The translations under genes and the position numbers were made by a program. Of a stretch of DNA of 64,000 nucleotides, positions 47,278 through 56,623 are shown one piece after another (the first letter of the stretch is position 1; the number at the start of each line of letters is the position of its first letter). The stretch lies in contig LJCV01000055.1 of assembly GCA_001298575.1 (NCBI GenBank), forward strand, positions 186,001 to 250,000. The letters are read 5' to 3'. The notes under the pieces are model-generated. The model worked only from the letters and a program-made list of their open reading frames with translations. It had not been told where the DNA came from and ran no database searches. The stretch comes from Actinobacteria bacterium OK074 (GTDB taxonomy: Bacteria > Actinomycetota > Actinomycetes > Streptomycetales > Streptomycetaceae).

Positions 47278-48147
47278 TCAGGAGACGAGCAGGTCGGCCC
47301 GGTGCGTGGTGAGGAATTCGGTGAGCGCGGTCGGCGTGCGTCCCGTCAGCCGCTCGACGGCGTGGGTCGTCGTCTCGTACCAGCCGTCACGGCGCGCGAC
47401 GCCGTTGGCGGCCAGCGCCTGGGCCATCCGCTCCGGCAGGCCGTCGGCGAGCAGGGCGGCGGCGACCGCCTCGTCGGAGGCCGCCTCGTAGCTGACCTGA
47501 CGACCCGTCACTTCTGTGAGGGCGGCGGCGAGTTCGGCGTCGGTGACGGCCGACGGGCCGGAGACCTCAAGGAGTTCGCCCTTGTTGGTGCCGTTCGCGA
47601 GGACGGCGGCGGCGACCGCGGCGCAGTCGTCCTTGGTGACGTAACCGACGCCACCGGCGCCGGAGTTGCTGAGCAGCGTCCCGGAGGCGACCGCCCGGCG
47701 CGCGGTGTCCATCATGAGCAGCATCTCCGGCCACATGTTGAAGCGCAGCGCGGTGAACGTCAGCCCGGACTGGAGCAGCGCCTGCTCGGCCAGCCGGTGG
47801 TCGGGCACGACGCTCACCGGGTTGCCCGGCTCGCCGGCCCGGGTGAACGAGGTGTAGACGACATGCCCCACCCCGGCCTTGGCCGCCGCGCCGAAGGCGT
47901 TGGCCTGGAGCCGGGAGCGCTCCGGCAGCGGGTGGAGGCTGACGACCAGCAAGGTGTCGGCGCCGTCGAACGCCGACACCAGTGAGTCGGGGTCGTCGAA
48001 GTCGGCGGGGCGTACCGTGACCGGGAGTTCCGCCGCCTTGTCCGGTGTGCGGGAGGTCCCCACGACTTCGGTGGCGGACACTCGCTGGACGAGGTGTTGG
48101 ACGGTCAACTGCGCCAGCTGACCCGCCACTCCGGTCACAACGATCAT
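47278..48147 (-). CDS. NmrA-like NAD(P)-binding protein (quinone oxidoreductase 2 type)
   Basis: 289 residues. The N-terminal Rossmann motif VTGVAGQLAQLTVQHL, then VVYTSFTRAGEPGNP and FTALRFNMWPEML match the QorB/YtfG-type atypical short-chain dehydrogenases that reduce quinones with NADPH. The ATG at 48147 follows GGGAGC. First gene of a four-gene minus-strand unit (with P450, ferredoxin and methyltransferase). It could act in tailoring or in handling quinonoid intermediates. Confidence 0.82.
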   Translation of the reverse strand: MIVVTGVAGQLAQLTVQHLVQRVSATEVVGTSRTPDKAAELPVTVRPADFDDPDSLVSAFDGADTLLVVSLHPLPERSRLQANAFGAAAKAGVGHVVYTSFTRAGEPGNPVSVVPDHRLAEQALLQSGLTFTALRFNMWPEMLLMMDTARRAVASGTLLSNSGAGGVGYVTKDDCAAVAAAVLANGTNKGELLEVSGPSAVTDAELAAALTEVTGRQVSYEAASDEAVAAALLADGLPERMAQALAANGVARRDGWYETTTHAVERLTGRTPTALTEFLTTHRADLLVS

Positions 48148-48463
48148 TTCTGCTCCCTGGATGTACAACGCTTGCATCTACCTTGGCCGAGGTTGAGACT
48201 GAAGGGGAAGAACGCACACCGATGTAAGTACCGGGCGCGAGTGTCGCCGGAACATGTCCGGATGCCGACCGGCGTGCACCGGCGTATGCGGATGCGCAGG
48301 CATGTGTAGTTCAATGGCTTACAAAACCGATGTGATTTATCGCACACTTGGCTGTATCAATGGCGACACAATCGAGTGATAGATTTTTTTGTTGTTGCTC
48401 GCCCGTTGGTGAGTGATGCAAAATGTCTCGGCCGTTGACGGTGCTTCTGGCTTGGGGGAAGTT
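48148..48463. promoter_or_regulatory. AT-richer divergent promoter region between the NmrA and LAL genes
   Basis: 316 nt without a gene. The right half (48300-48410) is conspicuously AT-rich for this genome, including a run of seven T at about 48384-48390, and probably holds the promoter of the LAL regulator. No SARP-like pair or DevR-type site was found. Confidence 0.4.
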
Positions 48464-51277
48464 ATGTCGCCGTTAGTCGAACGTGAATGCGGTATCGAAT
48501 TACTGGAATTGATGTTTCAGGAGTGTGCGGGCGGCCGGGGCGGAGTCCTGGTCATGAGCGGACCCGTGGCCACCGGTAAAACCGAACTGCTGCACTCCTT
48601 TGCGGAAAAGACCCTCAAGGCGGGCGCGCTGGTGATGAGCGCCACGGCCTCCCGTTCCGAGCGCGCGCTGCGTTTCGAGGTGCTGGCCCAGCTGTTCCAG
48701 CCGATCGCCCAGGATCCGGAGCATCGAGCACAGGTGGAACGCCTGCTGAACTCGGACGCGTGTACCACGGTCTTCTCCGACCAGCCGGCCGAAGTAACCG
48801 AGAAGGCATACTTCCAGGTATTCCATACCCTCTGGATGCTGCTGGCCCGGGAAATGTCCCAGCGCCCCGTCGTCGTATTGGTCGACGATGTGCAGTACGC
48901 CGACGAGAGTTCCGTTCGTGGACTGCTCTTCCTGGCCAGGAGGCTCAAATTCGCCCGGGTCCTCATGGTTTTCACCGAACAGACCGGGCCGCACCACCAG
49001 CAGCATTCGCTTTTCCACGCCGATCTTTTCCGGCAGCCGCACTGCCGTCGACTTCGGCTCACTCCACTGACCGCGCACGGCGTCGCCAAAATGCTCGGCG
49101 AGAAAATGGGTGCGGAGGAGGCCCGTGCACTGGCACCGGAATTCCTCGATGCCACCGGCGGCAATCCCCTGCTGGTGCGGGCGCTGGCCGACGACCGCAT
49201 CGACGCCGCCCCGCTGTCGACGCCCGCCGCCGAGGGGCAGTTCGGCGGCGACGCGTTCGGCGAGGCGCTCATCTCCTGTCTGCACCGCCTCGAACCCCCG
49301 GCGCTGAACGTGGCGACGGCGGCGGCGGTGCTCGGCCGGTCCAGCACCCCGGAGCTGGTCGCCGCCCTGCTCGGCGTCGACAGCGAAGCGGTCCGGTACT
49401 GCGGCGAGATCCTCAACCTCACCGGAGTGCTCTCCGGCTGGCGGTTCCGGCACCGCGCCGCGGAACCGGCCGTGCTCAGCCGGATCTCACCGGAGGAGCG
49501 GCGCGACCTGCACAACCGGGCGGCCGTTGTGCTGCACCAGGACGCGGCACCCCGCGAGACCGTCTCCCGGCACCTTATGGCCGCCGGGGCGCCGCTGCCG
49601 GAGTGGTCGGTGGAGGTGCTGCGCGAGACCGCGTCGGAGGCGTTGTTCAGCGAGCGGATCGAGGACGCCATCCAGTACCTCGAACTCGCCCGCGAAACCT
49701 GCTCGGACGCCCGTAAGCGGGGGACGATCACTGCCCTGCTGACCGTTCTGGAATGGCGCAGCGACCCCTCGACGGCCTCCCGCCGGTTTCCGCTGCTCGG
49801 CGCCATCCTGCGGCAGGGGCAACTGTCCCAACGCGACGCGGGGACGTTCCTGCGGTTGCTGCTGTGGCACGGTTCGGTCACCGAGGCCGAGGAGATCCTG
49901 GAACAGTTCGCCGAACTGCCGGCCCCCGACGATCCCGCGAGCGTCGCCGAGATGAGGTTCCTGTGGACCTGGCTGGCGCACTCCTACCCGTGGCTGGCCC
50001 AGCGGTTCAAGCTCGTCGCCGGCGTGCAGTCGGTCACCGCCGCGGCGGTGACCGCCGACCCGCAGTGCCAGGCCGCCGACGTGCTGGCCACCGCCCTGTC
50101 CGACGACATCGGTGAAGCGGTCACCAGCCAGGCCGAACAACTCCTGGAGGGCCTGCCGCTGAACGACTCCACCCTGGAGCCTCTCACCACCGTCCTGACC
50201 ACCCTCGTCTACGCCGATCGCAGCCGGCTCGCGGCCCGCTGGTGCGATTCCCTGCTGAGCCAGGCCACGGCCCGCCGGGCACCCACCTGGCAGGCGGTGC
50301 TGTCCAGCAACCGCGGCGAGATCGCACTGCGCCAGGGCGACCTGCTGCTGGCCCGGGAACACGCCCACAGCGCCCTGACCTATGTCTCCCTGGAGCGCTG
50401 GGGGATGAGCAGCGGCTCACCGCTGTCCGTACTGCTGCGGGCGGCAACCGAGATGGGGGACCTCGGGGAAGCGGCCCGAGTGGTCCGGCAGCCGGTGTCG
50501 CCGGCCGTCCTGGAGGCGCGCTTCGGACTGCACTACCTCCAGGCGCGCGGCCACTACTACCTCGCCCGGGGCTGGTCGCACACCGCGCGCAACGACTTCC
50601 ATCTGTGCGGCGAACTCGTCACCCAGTGGGGTATCGACGTGCCGGGTCTGGTGCTGTGGCGGCTCGACCTCGCCGAGGCGTATCTCCAGCTCGGCCAGCC
50701 CGACCGGGCCCGGGTACTGGCGCAGGAGCAACTCGAACGCACTTCGGAACGGCACGCGCGGGCCCACGGCATGGCGCTGCGGGTACTCGCGGCCGCCGGC
50801 TCGCAGGCCGGCCGGCCCCAGCTGCTGACCGAGTCGGTGCAGGCGCTGACCGAGTCGGACGACCGCCTGGAGCTCGCCAGGGCGACGACGGACCTCGCAC
50901 ACGCCCACGAGACACTGGGTGACACCGCCCGCGCCCAGGAAGCCGCGCGACAGGCCCGGGACCTGGCCATCCTCTGCCATGCCGAACCCCTCGTGCAGCG
51001 GGCCGTGCTGATCCAGGAGTACCAGCCGGTCGGACTGCCGACCGGCAACATGATCGACGAGCGCGACAGCGACCCGATCACGGTGCTCAGCGACTCCGAA
51101 CGGCGGGTGGCCGCGCTGGCGGCCCGGGGACACACCAACCGGCAGATAGCGCGTCGGCTGTTCATCACCGTCAGCACGGTCGAACAACATCTGACCAGCA
51201 CCTACCGCAAGTTGAAGGTCAACAAGCGGGCGGACCTGCCGAGTGATCTCGAGCTGATTCCGGTGGACAGCGCCTGA
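48464..51277 (+). CDS. LuxR-family regulator of the LAL class (ATPase + HTH), with two TTA codons
   Basis: 937 residues. An N-terminal AAA-type ATPase has Walker A GPVATGKT (33-40) and Walker B VVVLVDDVQ (near 135); a long TPR-like middle follows and the C-terminal LuxR HTH reads LSDSERRVAALAARGHTNRQIARRLFITVSTVEQHLTSTYRKL. This is the class of large cluster-situated activators such as PikD and RapH. Leu4 (48473-48475) and Leu13 (48500-48502) are TTA codons, so translation should depend on the bldA tRNA. The ATG at 48464 is preceded by GGGGGAAG; an in-frame ATG at 48413 has no ribosome site. Probable pathway activator. Confidence 0.93.
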   Translation: MSPLVERECGIELLELMFQECAGGRGGVLVMSGPVATGKTELLHSFAEKTLKAGALVMSATASRSERALRFEVLAQLFQPIAQDPEHRAQVERLLNSDACTTVFSDQPAEVTEKAYFQVFHTLWMLLAREMSQRPVVVLVDDVQYADESSVRGLLFLARRLKFARVLMVFTEQTGPHHQQHSLFHADLFRQPHCRRLRLTPLTAHGVAKMLGEKMGAEEARALAPEFLDATGGNPLLVRALADDRIDAAPLSTPAAEGQFGGDAFGEALISCLHRLEPPALNVATAAAVLGRSSTPELVAALLGVDSEAVRYCGEILNLTGVLSGWRFRHRAAEPAVLSRISPEERRDLHNRAAVVLHQDAAPRETVSRHLMAAGAPLPEWSVEVLRETASEALFSERIEDAIQYLELARETCSDARKRGTITALLTVLEWRSDPSTASRRFPLLGAILRQGQLSQRDAGTFLRLLLWHGSVTEAEEILEQFAELPAPDDPASVAEMRFLWTWLAHSYPWLAQRFKLVAGVQSVTAAAVTADPQCQAADVLATALSDDIGEAVTSQAEQLLEGLPLNDSTLEPLTTVLTTLVYADRSRLAARWCDSLLSQATARRAPTWQAVLSSNRGEIALRQGDLLLAREHAHSALTYVSLERWGMSSGSPLSVLLRAATEMGDLGEAARVVRQPVSPAVLEARFGLHYLQARGHYYLARGWSHTARNDFHLCGELVTQWGIDVPGLVLWRLDLAEAYLQLGQPDRARVLAQEQLERTSERHARAHGMALRVLAAAGSQAGRPQLLTESVQALTESDDRLELARATTDLAHAHETLGDTARAQEAARQARDLAILCHAEPLVQRAVLIQEYQPVGLPTGNMIDERDSDPITVLSDSERRVAALAARGHTNRQIARRLFITVSTVEQHLTSTYRKLKVNKRADLPSDLELIPVDSA

Positions 51278-51335
51278 GTGCGGGGCGGTGCGGACACGAC
51301 CGGCCGCGGACAGCGGGGCCGGACGCGAGCACGAA

Positions 51336-51419
51336 CCCGCGGGACCGGGGCCACCCGCCGGTGCCACGACGAGGCACCGGCCCGCAGGGGGCGATGGCGG
51401 GTGGCCCCGGTCTCGCGGG
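51336..51419. terminator. Long nested hairpin between LAL and SDR genes
   Basis: A 24-bp stem (51336-51359 with 51396-51419, one G-T pair) encloses a second small hairpin (CCGGTGCC…GGCACCGG, 51358-51380 region). It lies between convergent genes ending at 51277 and 51422. Confidence 0.85.
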
Positions 51420-51421
51420 GT

Positions 51422-52324
51422 TCAGCCCCTGGTGTCCCGGGCGTCCGAGTCCGGTACGAGATGGGTGGGACCGTAGTGCTTCAGGACCAACTGCCGGGTG
51501 ACGTCGGCCAGTCGGCGGGCGTTGTCCGGGTCGAAGGTCTTCATCGACAGGTCCACCGGCTTGCCCCGGTCGATCGCGGTGAGGCGGTCGGCCGGCGGCG
51601 CGTCGATCAGTTCGAGCATCGGGGCGATCGCCTTGTCCACCGGCTTCGCCGCGATCTTGCTGAGGACGGTGATGATGCCCTTCACCGGCTGCTTCAGATG
51701 GGCGATGCCGCCCAGTGTCGCGGTGAACCCGGGGTGGTAGAGCACATACCGGGCCTTGCTGCTGGGCTCCAGGGCGAAGGCCCGGCCCAGCAGATCGTTG
51801 GCCCGGCCGCACTGGGCCTGGGCGCGCAGCACGCTGTAGCGCTTCTCGGCCTGGAGGTCGTCGAAATTCACCGAGCCCACCTTGAGACCGGCCGCGGCGA
51901 AGTTGATGATCACCGGGTGCTCGGCGGCGTCGAACTGCTTGCGCAGGCCGTGGCCCAGGAGATAGCGGCTGAGGTAGTACAGACCGAAGGTGAACTCCAG
52001 TCCTTCCGGGGTCTGGATCCGGCTGGGGCTCTGCCGGTTGGCGCACAGCACGAGCGTCTCGACGGCCGCATGCTCGCGGGCGATCAGGTCGACCACCCGC
52101 TGCACCTCGGCGATGGACGACAGGTCGGCCTTCACGAACCGGAACCGCTCGCCCGCCCCCAGGCCGCCGGCCTCGGCCGCCAGGGCCGCCCCCTTGGCCT
52201 CGCTGCTGCCGATGGCCACGACCGTGTCACCGAGGGCGAGCCGGGCCAGCGCGATGCCCCGCCCCATGCCGTCCGTTCCGCCCGAAATGACGACCGTCCC
52301 GCTGCCACGGCGTGGCTGCACCAT
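51422..52324 (-). CDS. Short-chain dehydrogenase-like protein lacking the YxxxK motif
   Basis: 300 residues. The Rossmann motif [12 protein letters not shown] is intact, and [10 protein letters not shown] replaces the usual NNAG. By eye, where catalytic Tyr-x3-Lys should be, the aligned segment reads [12 protein letters not shown], without Tyr or Lys. Similar to the SDR at 60981-61847 along its length. NAD(P) binding is likely; a classical dehydrogenase mechanism is doubtful. ATG preceded by GGGAG; divergent from the HxlR regulator. Confidence 0.8.
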   Translation of the reverse strand: MVQPRRGSGTVVISGGTDGMGRGIALARLALGDTVVAIGSSEAKGAALAAEAGGLGAGERFRFVKADLSSIAEVQRVVDLIAREHAAVETLVLCANRQSPSRIQTPEGLEFTFGLYYLSRYLLGHGLRKQFDAAEHPVIINFAAAGLKVGSVNFDDLQAEKRYSVLRAQAQCGRANDLLGRAFALEPSSKARYVLYHPGFTATLGGIAHLKQPVKGIITVLSKIAAKPVDKAIAPMLELIDAPPADRLTAIDRGKPVDLSMKTFDPDNARRLADVTRQLVLKHYGPTHLVPDSDARDTRG

Positions 52325-52399
52325 ATCGGCTCCCGTTGTTACTGTTTGTGTCCCAGTGATTTTCCTCCGGTGCGACACCCTTGGGAAGAAGGCATTTTC

Positions 52400-52828
52400 A
52401 TGTTGGATACGCACACCAATGTGCCCACCGTGCTCGCCGCCGACCTGGGGTTGCCCATCACACCGGAGGAGCACGGGGATTGCCCGGTGACGGATGTACT
52501 GCGCCGGGTGGGCGACAAATGGAGTGTGCTGATCGTCGTCCTCCTCGGACGCGGTCCCCGGAGATTCAACGAGTTGCACCGCTCCATCGAGGGCATCAGC
52601 CAGCGGATGCTCACCCGCACGCTGCGCGGCCTGGAACGGGACGGACTGGTGACCCGTACCGTCTACCCCACCGTACCGGCCACCGTCGAGTACCGGCTCA
52701 GCCCGCTCGGCACCTCGTTGCTGCTGCCGCTGTCCACCCTTACCGACTGGGTTCTGGCGCACAGTCAGGACATCGCGAGCGCGCAGGGCGAGTACGACGA
52801 GCAGTTCGGCGGCCCGCGCGCTCGTTAG
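52400..52828 (+). CDS. HxlR-family transcriptional regulator
   Basis: 142 residues. The winged-helix HxlR core reads [77 protein letters not shown], preceded by about 27 residues. Divergent from the SDR gene, which it may control in response to a redox signal or small molecule. Confidence 0.9.
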   Translation: MLDTHTNVPTVLAADLGLPITPEEHGDCPVTDVLRRVGDKWSVLIVVLLGRGPRRFNELHRSIEGISQRMLTRTLRGLERDGLVTRTVYPTVPATVEYRLSPLGTSLLLPLSTLTDWVLAHSQDIASAQGEYDEQFGGPRAR

Positions 52829-52844
52829 GGGTGGGATTAGGGGT
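52826..52844 (+). promoter_or_regulatory. SARP-like direct repeat upstream of the cytoplasmic small paralogue
   Basis: TAGGGGT (52826-52832) and TAGGGGT (52838-52844), with a 12-bp period. It lies about 215 nt upstream of the ATG at 53057. The remaining 52845-53056 region has a 12-bp perfect tandem duplication CCTTTCCCCGGA (52892-52903, 52904-52915) and no gene. Confidence 0.45.
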
Positions 52845-53056
52845 TGCCGGGCACAAAGCCGACGGTAGGGTCTCTGTCGACGCAGAATCCGCCTTTCCCC
52901 GGACCTTTCCCCGGATCTTTCCGTGGGCGGTTCCGCGGGCCTTCCCCGGATTTCTTCCGGGGGTGGTGGTTCATGAATTCAGGGCACTGTGCGCCACAAG
53001 TGTGCTCTGCATGCTGCGCCCGAAACCAGTTGCCACCAACCGTGAGGAATGTGGAC

Positions 53057-53482
53057 ATGGGGCGGTTCGCCTATCTCAGCAGCTCCACCCGCCAGCCCGA
53101 GCCTGAGGAAAGCGACATCGAAATAACCGTCACGACGCCGGACGAAATACAGAAGGGTGAGACCCTCAATATCGAGGTCACCCTGCGCACGCTCCATCCC
53201 ACCATCAAGGACCGCCCGGCCGGAGACATCAGGGGCGAGGTCACCGTCGTCATCGGCGGCGCCCTCGAACAGGAGGTCGTCGCGGTCGGACTGAGCAACG
53301 CCAACTACGTGTTCGCCGGGAAGAACGTCCTGCTCACCGGCGGCCACGCCGAGATCACCGCGTCCGACACCGGCACGTACACCTTCGCGCCGGGCGAGAT
53401 CGCGGTCACCACCTCGGACTATCCGCTCAAGAGCGTGCCGAAGAACCCCAACCCGGCGGACAGCAAGACCACCGTCGTCTGA
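53057..53482 (+). CDS. Small beta-rich protein without signal peptide (paralogue of 43531-44058)
   Basis: 141 residues. After an N-terminal polar stretch (SSSTRQPEPEES), the domain aligns by eye with the exported protein at 43531-44058: matching PAGxxxGxxxVxxGG, the ITASxxGTYTFAPGEIAVTT segment and overall length. There are no cysteines and no signal peptide from the chosen ATG (GAGGAA 7 nt upstream). An upstream in-frame ATG at 52973 would add a cysteine-containing leader that looks non-native. The stop overlaps the FAD-oxidase ATG (TGATG), so both are cotranslated. Function unknown; a binding or carrier role for a cluster intermediate is one possibility. Confidence 0.75.
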   Translation: MGRFAYLSSSTRQPEPEESDIEITVTTPDEIQKGETLNIEVTLRTLHPTIKDRPAGDIRGEVTVVIGGALEQEVVAVGLSNANYVFAGKNVLLTGGHAEITASDTGTYTFAPGEIAVTTSDYPLKSVPKNPNPADSKTTVV

Positions 53483-54906
53483 TGGCGGACTGGGAACGGC
53501 TGCGGACGGATCTCGCGGGCGAGGTGGTGCTGCCCGGCGACTCCGGCTACGGAACGGCCCGGCAGCTGCAGATCGCGGAGTTCGACGCCGTCCGTCCGGC
53601 GGGCGTCGCCTACTGCGAGACGGTCACCGACATACAGACCTGCCTGTCCTTCGGCCGGGCCCACGAACTGCATGTCACCCCGCGGGCCGGCGGGCACAAC
53701 TTCGCCGGCTGGTCGACCACCGAAGGCATGGTCGTCGACGTGTCACGGATGGACGGCGTCGGTCTCACCGACCGCACCGTCCACCTGGCACCCGGGGCCC
53801 AGGCCGTCGACGTACTGCTCGAACTGGCGGCGCACGACCGCCAGATCATCACCGGCGTCTGCCCGACCGTCTGCCCCGCCGGGTACGTCACCGGCGGCGG
53901 CATCGGCTGGCAGACCCGCAGCCACGGCGTCGCCGCCGACCGGCTGGTCGGCGCACAGCTGGTGCTGGCCGACGGGCGGCTGGTGCGCTGCTCGGCCGAC
54001 GAGGAGCCGGACCTGTTCTGGGCCCTGCGCGGCGGCGGGGGCGGCAACTTCGGCATCGTGGTGGACCTGGAGGTGCTGCCGACCCGGGTCCCGCGCATCG
54101 TCAACTTCACCGCCGTATGGGCCTGGGAGCACGCGCTCGACGTGCTCGAACAGTGGCAGCACTGGATGGCGCACGGCCCCGCCGGGCTCAGCTCCGAGAT
54201 CGGCGCGGTCCTGCCCGACGCGGCCCCCGGCGCCGTCCCGTTCGTCATGATGCACGGCGGATACGCCGGTCCCGCCGAGGAGTTCGACGCCCTCCTGGCC
54301 GAGCTGTGCCGGGCCGCGGGCGCCCGGCCGGTGAGCGTCGAGGCCGAGGAACTGCCCTACGCCGACGCCATGCTGAAGCTCTACCGCTGCGAGGGGCTGA
54401 CCCCCGCCCAGCGCCGCCGGGCGGGCAGCAACCCCGAGGCGCAACTGCCCCGGCAGGGGTTCCTGCGCGAGCGGCACCGGCTGTTCGCCGCCCCGATGAC
54501 CCGGACGCTGGTCGAGGGGGCCCTCGCGGTCTTCGACGGCGACCGCCGGGCCGGACAGTTCCGCTACTTCGCGCTCACCGCCCTCGGCGGTGCCGCGAAC
54601 CAGGTGGACCCGGCCGAGACGGCCTATGTGCACCGGGACGCGCTCTTCCTGGTGAAGTTCACGCTGATCGGGGAGAACGCGGCCCCCGGCGCGGCGGAGA
54701 CCGCCGCCGCCGAGCGGTGGACCGACCTCGGGTTCGACCTGATCGACCCGCACTCCAACGGCCACTCCTACCTCAACTACCCCGACCCGGTCCTCAGCGA
54801 CTGGAAGTGGGCCTACTACGGCGAGAACTACGAGCGGCTCGTCGAGGTGAAGAAGACATACGACCCCACGGACTTCTTCACGCACCCGCAGAGCATCGGC
54901 AGCTGA
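53482..54906 (+). CDS. FAD-dependent oxidase of the berberine-bridge-enzyme family, bicovalent-flavin type
   Basis: 474 residues. An N-terminal PCMH FAD domain has RAGGHNFAGW (flavin-linking His near 74) and GVCPTVCPAGYVTGGGIGW, whose Cys is placed for the 6-S-cysteinyl bond. The C-terminal BBE motif is YYGENYERLVEVKKTYDPTDFF. There is no signal peptide, so the enzyme is cytoplasmic. Enzymes of this family oxidise alcohols or aldehydes or make ring closures in antibiotic pathways (for example AknOx). Start overlaps the upstream small-protein stop. Confidence 0.92.
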   Translation: MADWERLRTDLAGEVVLPGDSGYGTARQLQIAEFDAVRPAGVAYCETVTDIQTCLSFGRAHELHVTPRAGGHNFAGWSTTEGMVVDVSRMDGVGLTDRTVHLAPGAQAVDVLLELAAHDRQIITGVCPTVCPAGYVTGGGIGWQTRSHGVAADRLVGAQLVLADGRLVRCSADEEPDLFWALRGGGGGNFGIVVDLEVLPTRVPRIVNFTAVWAWEHALDVLEQWQHWMAHGPAGLSSEIGAVLPDAAPGAVPFVMMHGGYAGPAEEFDALLAELCRAAGARPVSVEAEELPYADAMLKLYRCEGLTPAQRRRAGSNPEAQLPRQGFLRERHRLFAAPMTRTLVEGALAVFDGDRRAGQFRYFALTALGGAANQVDPAETAYVHRDALFLVKFTLIGENAAPGAAETAAAERWTDLGFDLIDPHSNGHSYLNYPDPVLSDWKWAYYGENYERLVEVKKTYDPTDFFTHPQSIGS

Positions 54907-54958
54907 CCGCCGCCACCGCCGTACCCCCCTGAACGGCCGGAACAGGAGGAGACCGAAC

Positions 54959-56623
54959 ATGACCGGATCCAGCCGCACCGGGCGCCATCGCGGCACCGCG
55001 GTCGCCGTGGTCACCGTACTGACCCTCACCGGTACCGCCTGTTCCGGAGCCGGCTCCGACGGGAGCACCGCGGCGGGGGGCACCCCCGTGCGCGGCGGCA
55101 CGCTCACCTTCGCTCTCAACCAGGAACCGCAGTGCATCGACCCGCACGCCACCGGGCAGTCGGCCACCTCCGTCGTGGACCGCCCGGTGGTGGACTCGCT
55201 GGTCCACCTCGACAGCAGAGGCCGGGCAAGACCCTGGCTCGCCACCTCCTGGACCATCTCGAAGGACCAGCGCACGTACACCTTCCGGCTGCGCAAGGGG
55301 GTCCGGTTCAGCGACGGGACCGTCTTCGACGCCGCCGCGGTCAAGGCCAACCTCGACCACATCGTCGACCCCCGCACCAAGTCGCTCAGCGCCGCCGGAT
55401 ACCTCACCCCCTACTACCGTTCGGCCACCGTCGTCGACGCGCACACCGTCACCGTCCGGCTCGGCACGCCGTACGCGTCGCTGCTGTCCCTGCTGTCCAC
55501 CACCAACTTCGGCATGGAGTCGCCCGCCACCCTCAAGGGCAGCCCGGCCTCCCTCTGCGCGAAGATCGTCGGCACCGGCCCCTTCGTCATGGACAGCGCC
55601 TGGAAGAAGGGGCAGGGCGTCACGTACCACCGCAACCCCGCCTACCGGTGGGCCCCCGAGGACGCCGGCCACCAGGGCCCGGCCTACCTCGCCGCACTGC
55701 GGATCAAGCTCATCACCCAGGACTCGGTCCGCGTCGGCGCCCTCACCAGCGGGCAGGTCGACGCCATCGCGCGGGTACCGGCCATCAGCGTCCAGCAGAT
55801 CAAGCGCGGCGGGATGGCACGGATCCAGAAGGCGTACGCGCCCGGCGAGAACTACAGCTTCTACCCCAACACCCGCGCCACGCCCTTCTCCGACCTGCGC
55901 GTCCGGGAGGCGTTCCGGGCCGGGGTCGACTGGAAGACCATCGTGGACAAGCTGTTCTTCGGCGTCTACACCGCCGCCCAGGGCCCGCTGTCCCCCACGA
56001 CCCGGTTCGCCGCGCCCGCCGCCGACACCGCCGTGCCCTACGACAGGGCCAAGGCCGGCCGGCTCCTGGACGAGGCGGGCTGGACCGGCCGCGACTCCTC
56101 CGGCTACCGCACCCGCGACGGGAAACGGCTGAGCGTCCGCTGGACCGTCGTCAAGGCCGCCGAGAGCCCCGAGAACATCACCCTGGCGGAACAGGTGCAG
56201 GCCGAGGTCAAGAAGCTCGGCATCGACCTCCAGATCGTCAACCTGCCGATCAGCCAGGTCCTGCCCAACGCCGAGAACGGCACCTACGACATGCTCGCCA
56301 CCGGCTTCTCCGGCCTGGACGCCGATGTCCTGCGCAAACTGTTCGGCAGCGAGAGCATCGCCGAGCCGGGGAAGATGGGCTCGAACATCGCCAAGTACGA
56401 CAACACCACCGTCGACAGCGCCCTGGCCGCCGCCGAGAAGACCACCGACGACCAGCGGCGCGCCCGGCTCTACCGGCAGGTCCAGCGCCAACTCGTCAAG
56501 GACGCGGCCGTGTTTCCCGTCTACGCCTCCGGCTACCTGCTGGGCGCGGCCAAGGCGGCCCGCGGCATCGTCTTCGACGCCGAGGCGTCCCCCGTCTTCT
56601 ACGACGCCTGGCGGGCCCGGTGA
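54959..56623 (+). CDS. ABC transporter substrate-binding lipoprotein (peptide/nickel, SBP family 5)
   Basis: 554 residues. An N-terminal basic signal with lipobox LTGTAC (Cys28) gives a lipoprotein anchor. The body has family-5 hallmarks: GGTLTFALNQEPQCIDPH, YTFRLRKGVRFSDGTVFDAAAVKANLDHI and the C-terminal DAAVFPVYASGYLLGAAK. GGAGGA lies before the ATG. It starts the four-gene importer unit; the gene order SBP-permease-permease-ATPase is the classic Opp/Dpp type. Confidence 0.93.
   Translation: MTGSSRTGRHRGTAVAVVTVLTLTGTACSGAGSDGSTAAGGTPVRGGTLTFALNQEPQCIDPHATGQSATSVVDRPVVDSLVHLDSRGRARPWLATSWTISKDQRTYTFRLRKGVRFSDGTVFDAAAVKANLDHIVDPRTKSLSAAGYLTPYYRSATVVDAHTVTVRLGTPYASLLSLLSTTNFGMESPATLKGSPASLCAKIVGTGPFVMDSAWKKGQGVTYHRNPAYRWAPEDAGHQGPAYLAALRIKLITQDSVRVGALTSGQVDAIARVPAISVQQIKRGGMARIQKAYAPGENYSFYPNTRATPFSDLRVREAFRAGVDWKTIVDKLFFGVYTAAQGPLSPTTRFAAPAADTAVPYDRAKAGRLLDEAGWTGRDSSGYRTRDGKRLSVRWTVVKAAESPENITLAEQVQAEVKKLGIDLQIVNLPISQVLPNAENGTYDMLATGFSGLDADVLRKLFGSESIAEPGKMGSNIAKYDNTTVDSALAAAEKTTDDQRRARLYRQVQRQLVKDAAVFPVYASGYLLGAAKAARGIVFDAEASPVFYDAWRAR

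Noticed and set aside
48144..48347. Small ORFs in the NmrA-LAL gap
   Set aside because: Unusual composition, no ribosome sites and no recognisable product; treated as promoter region.
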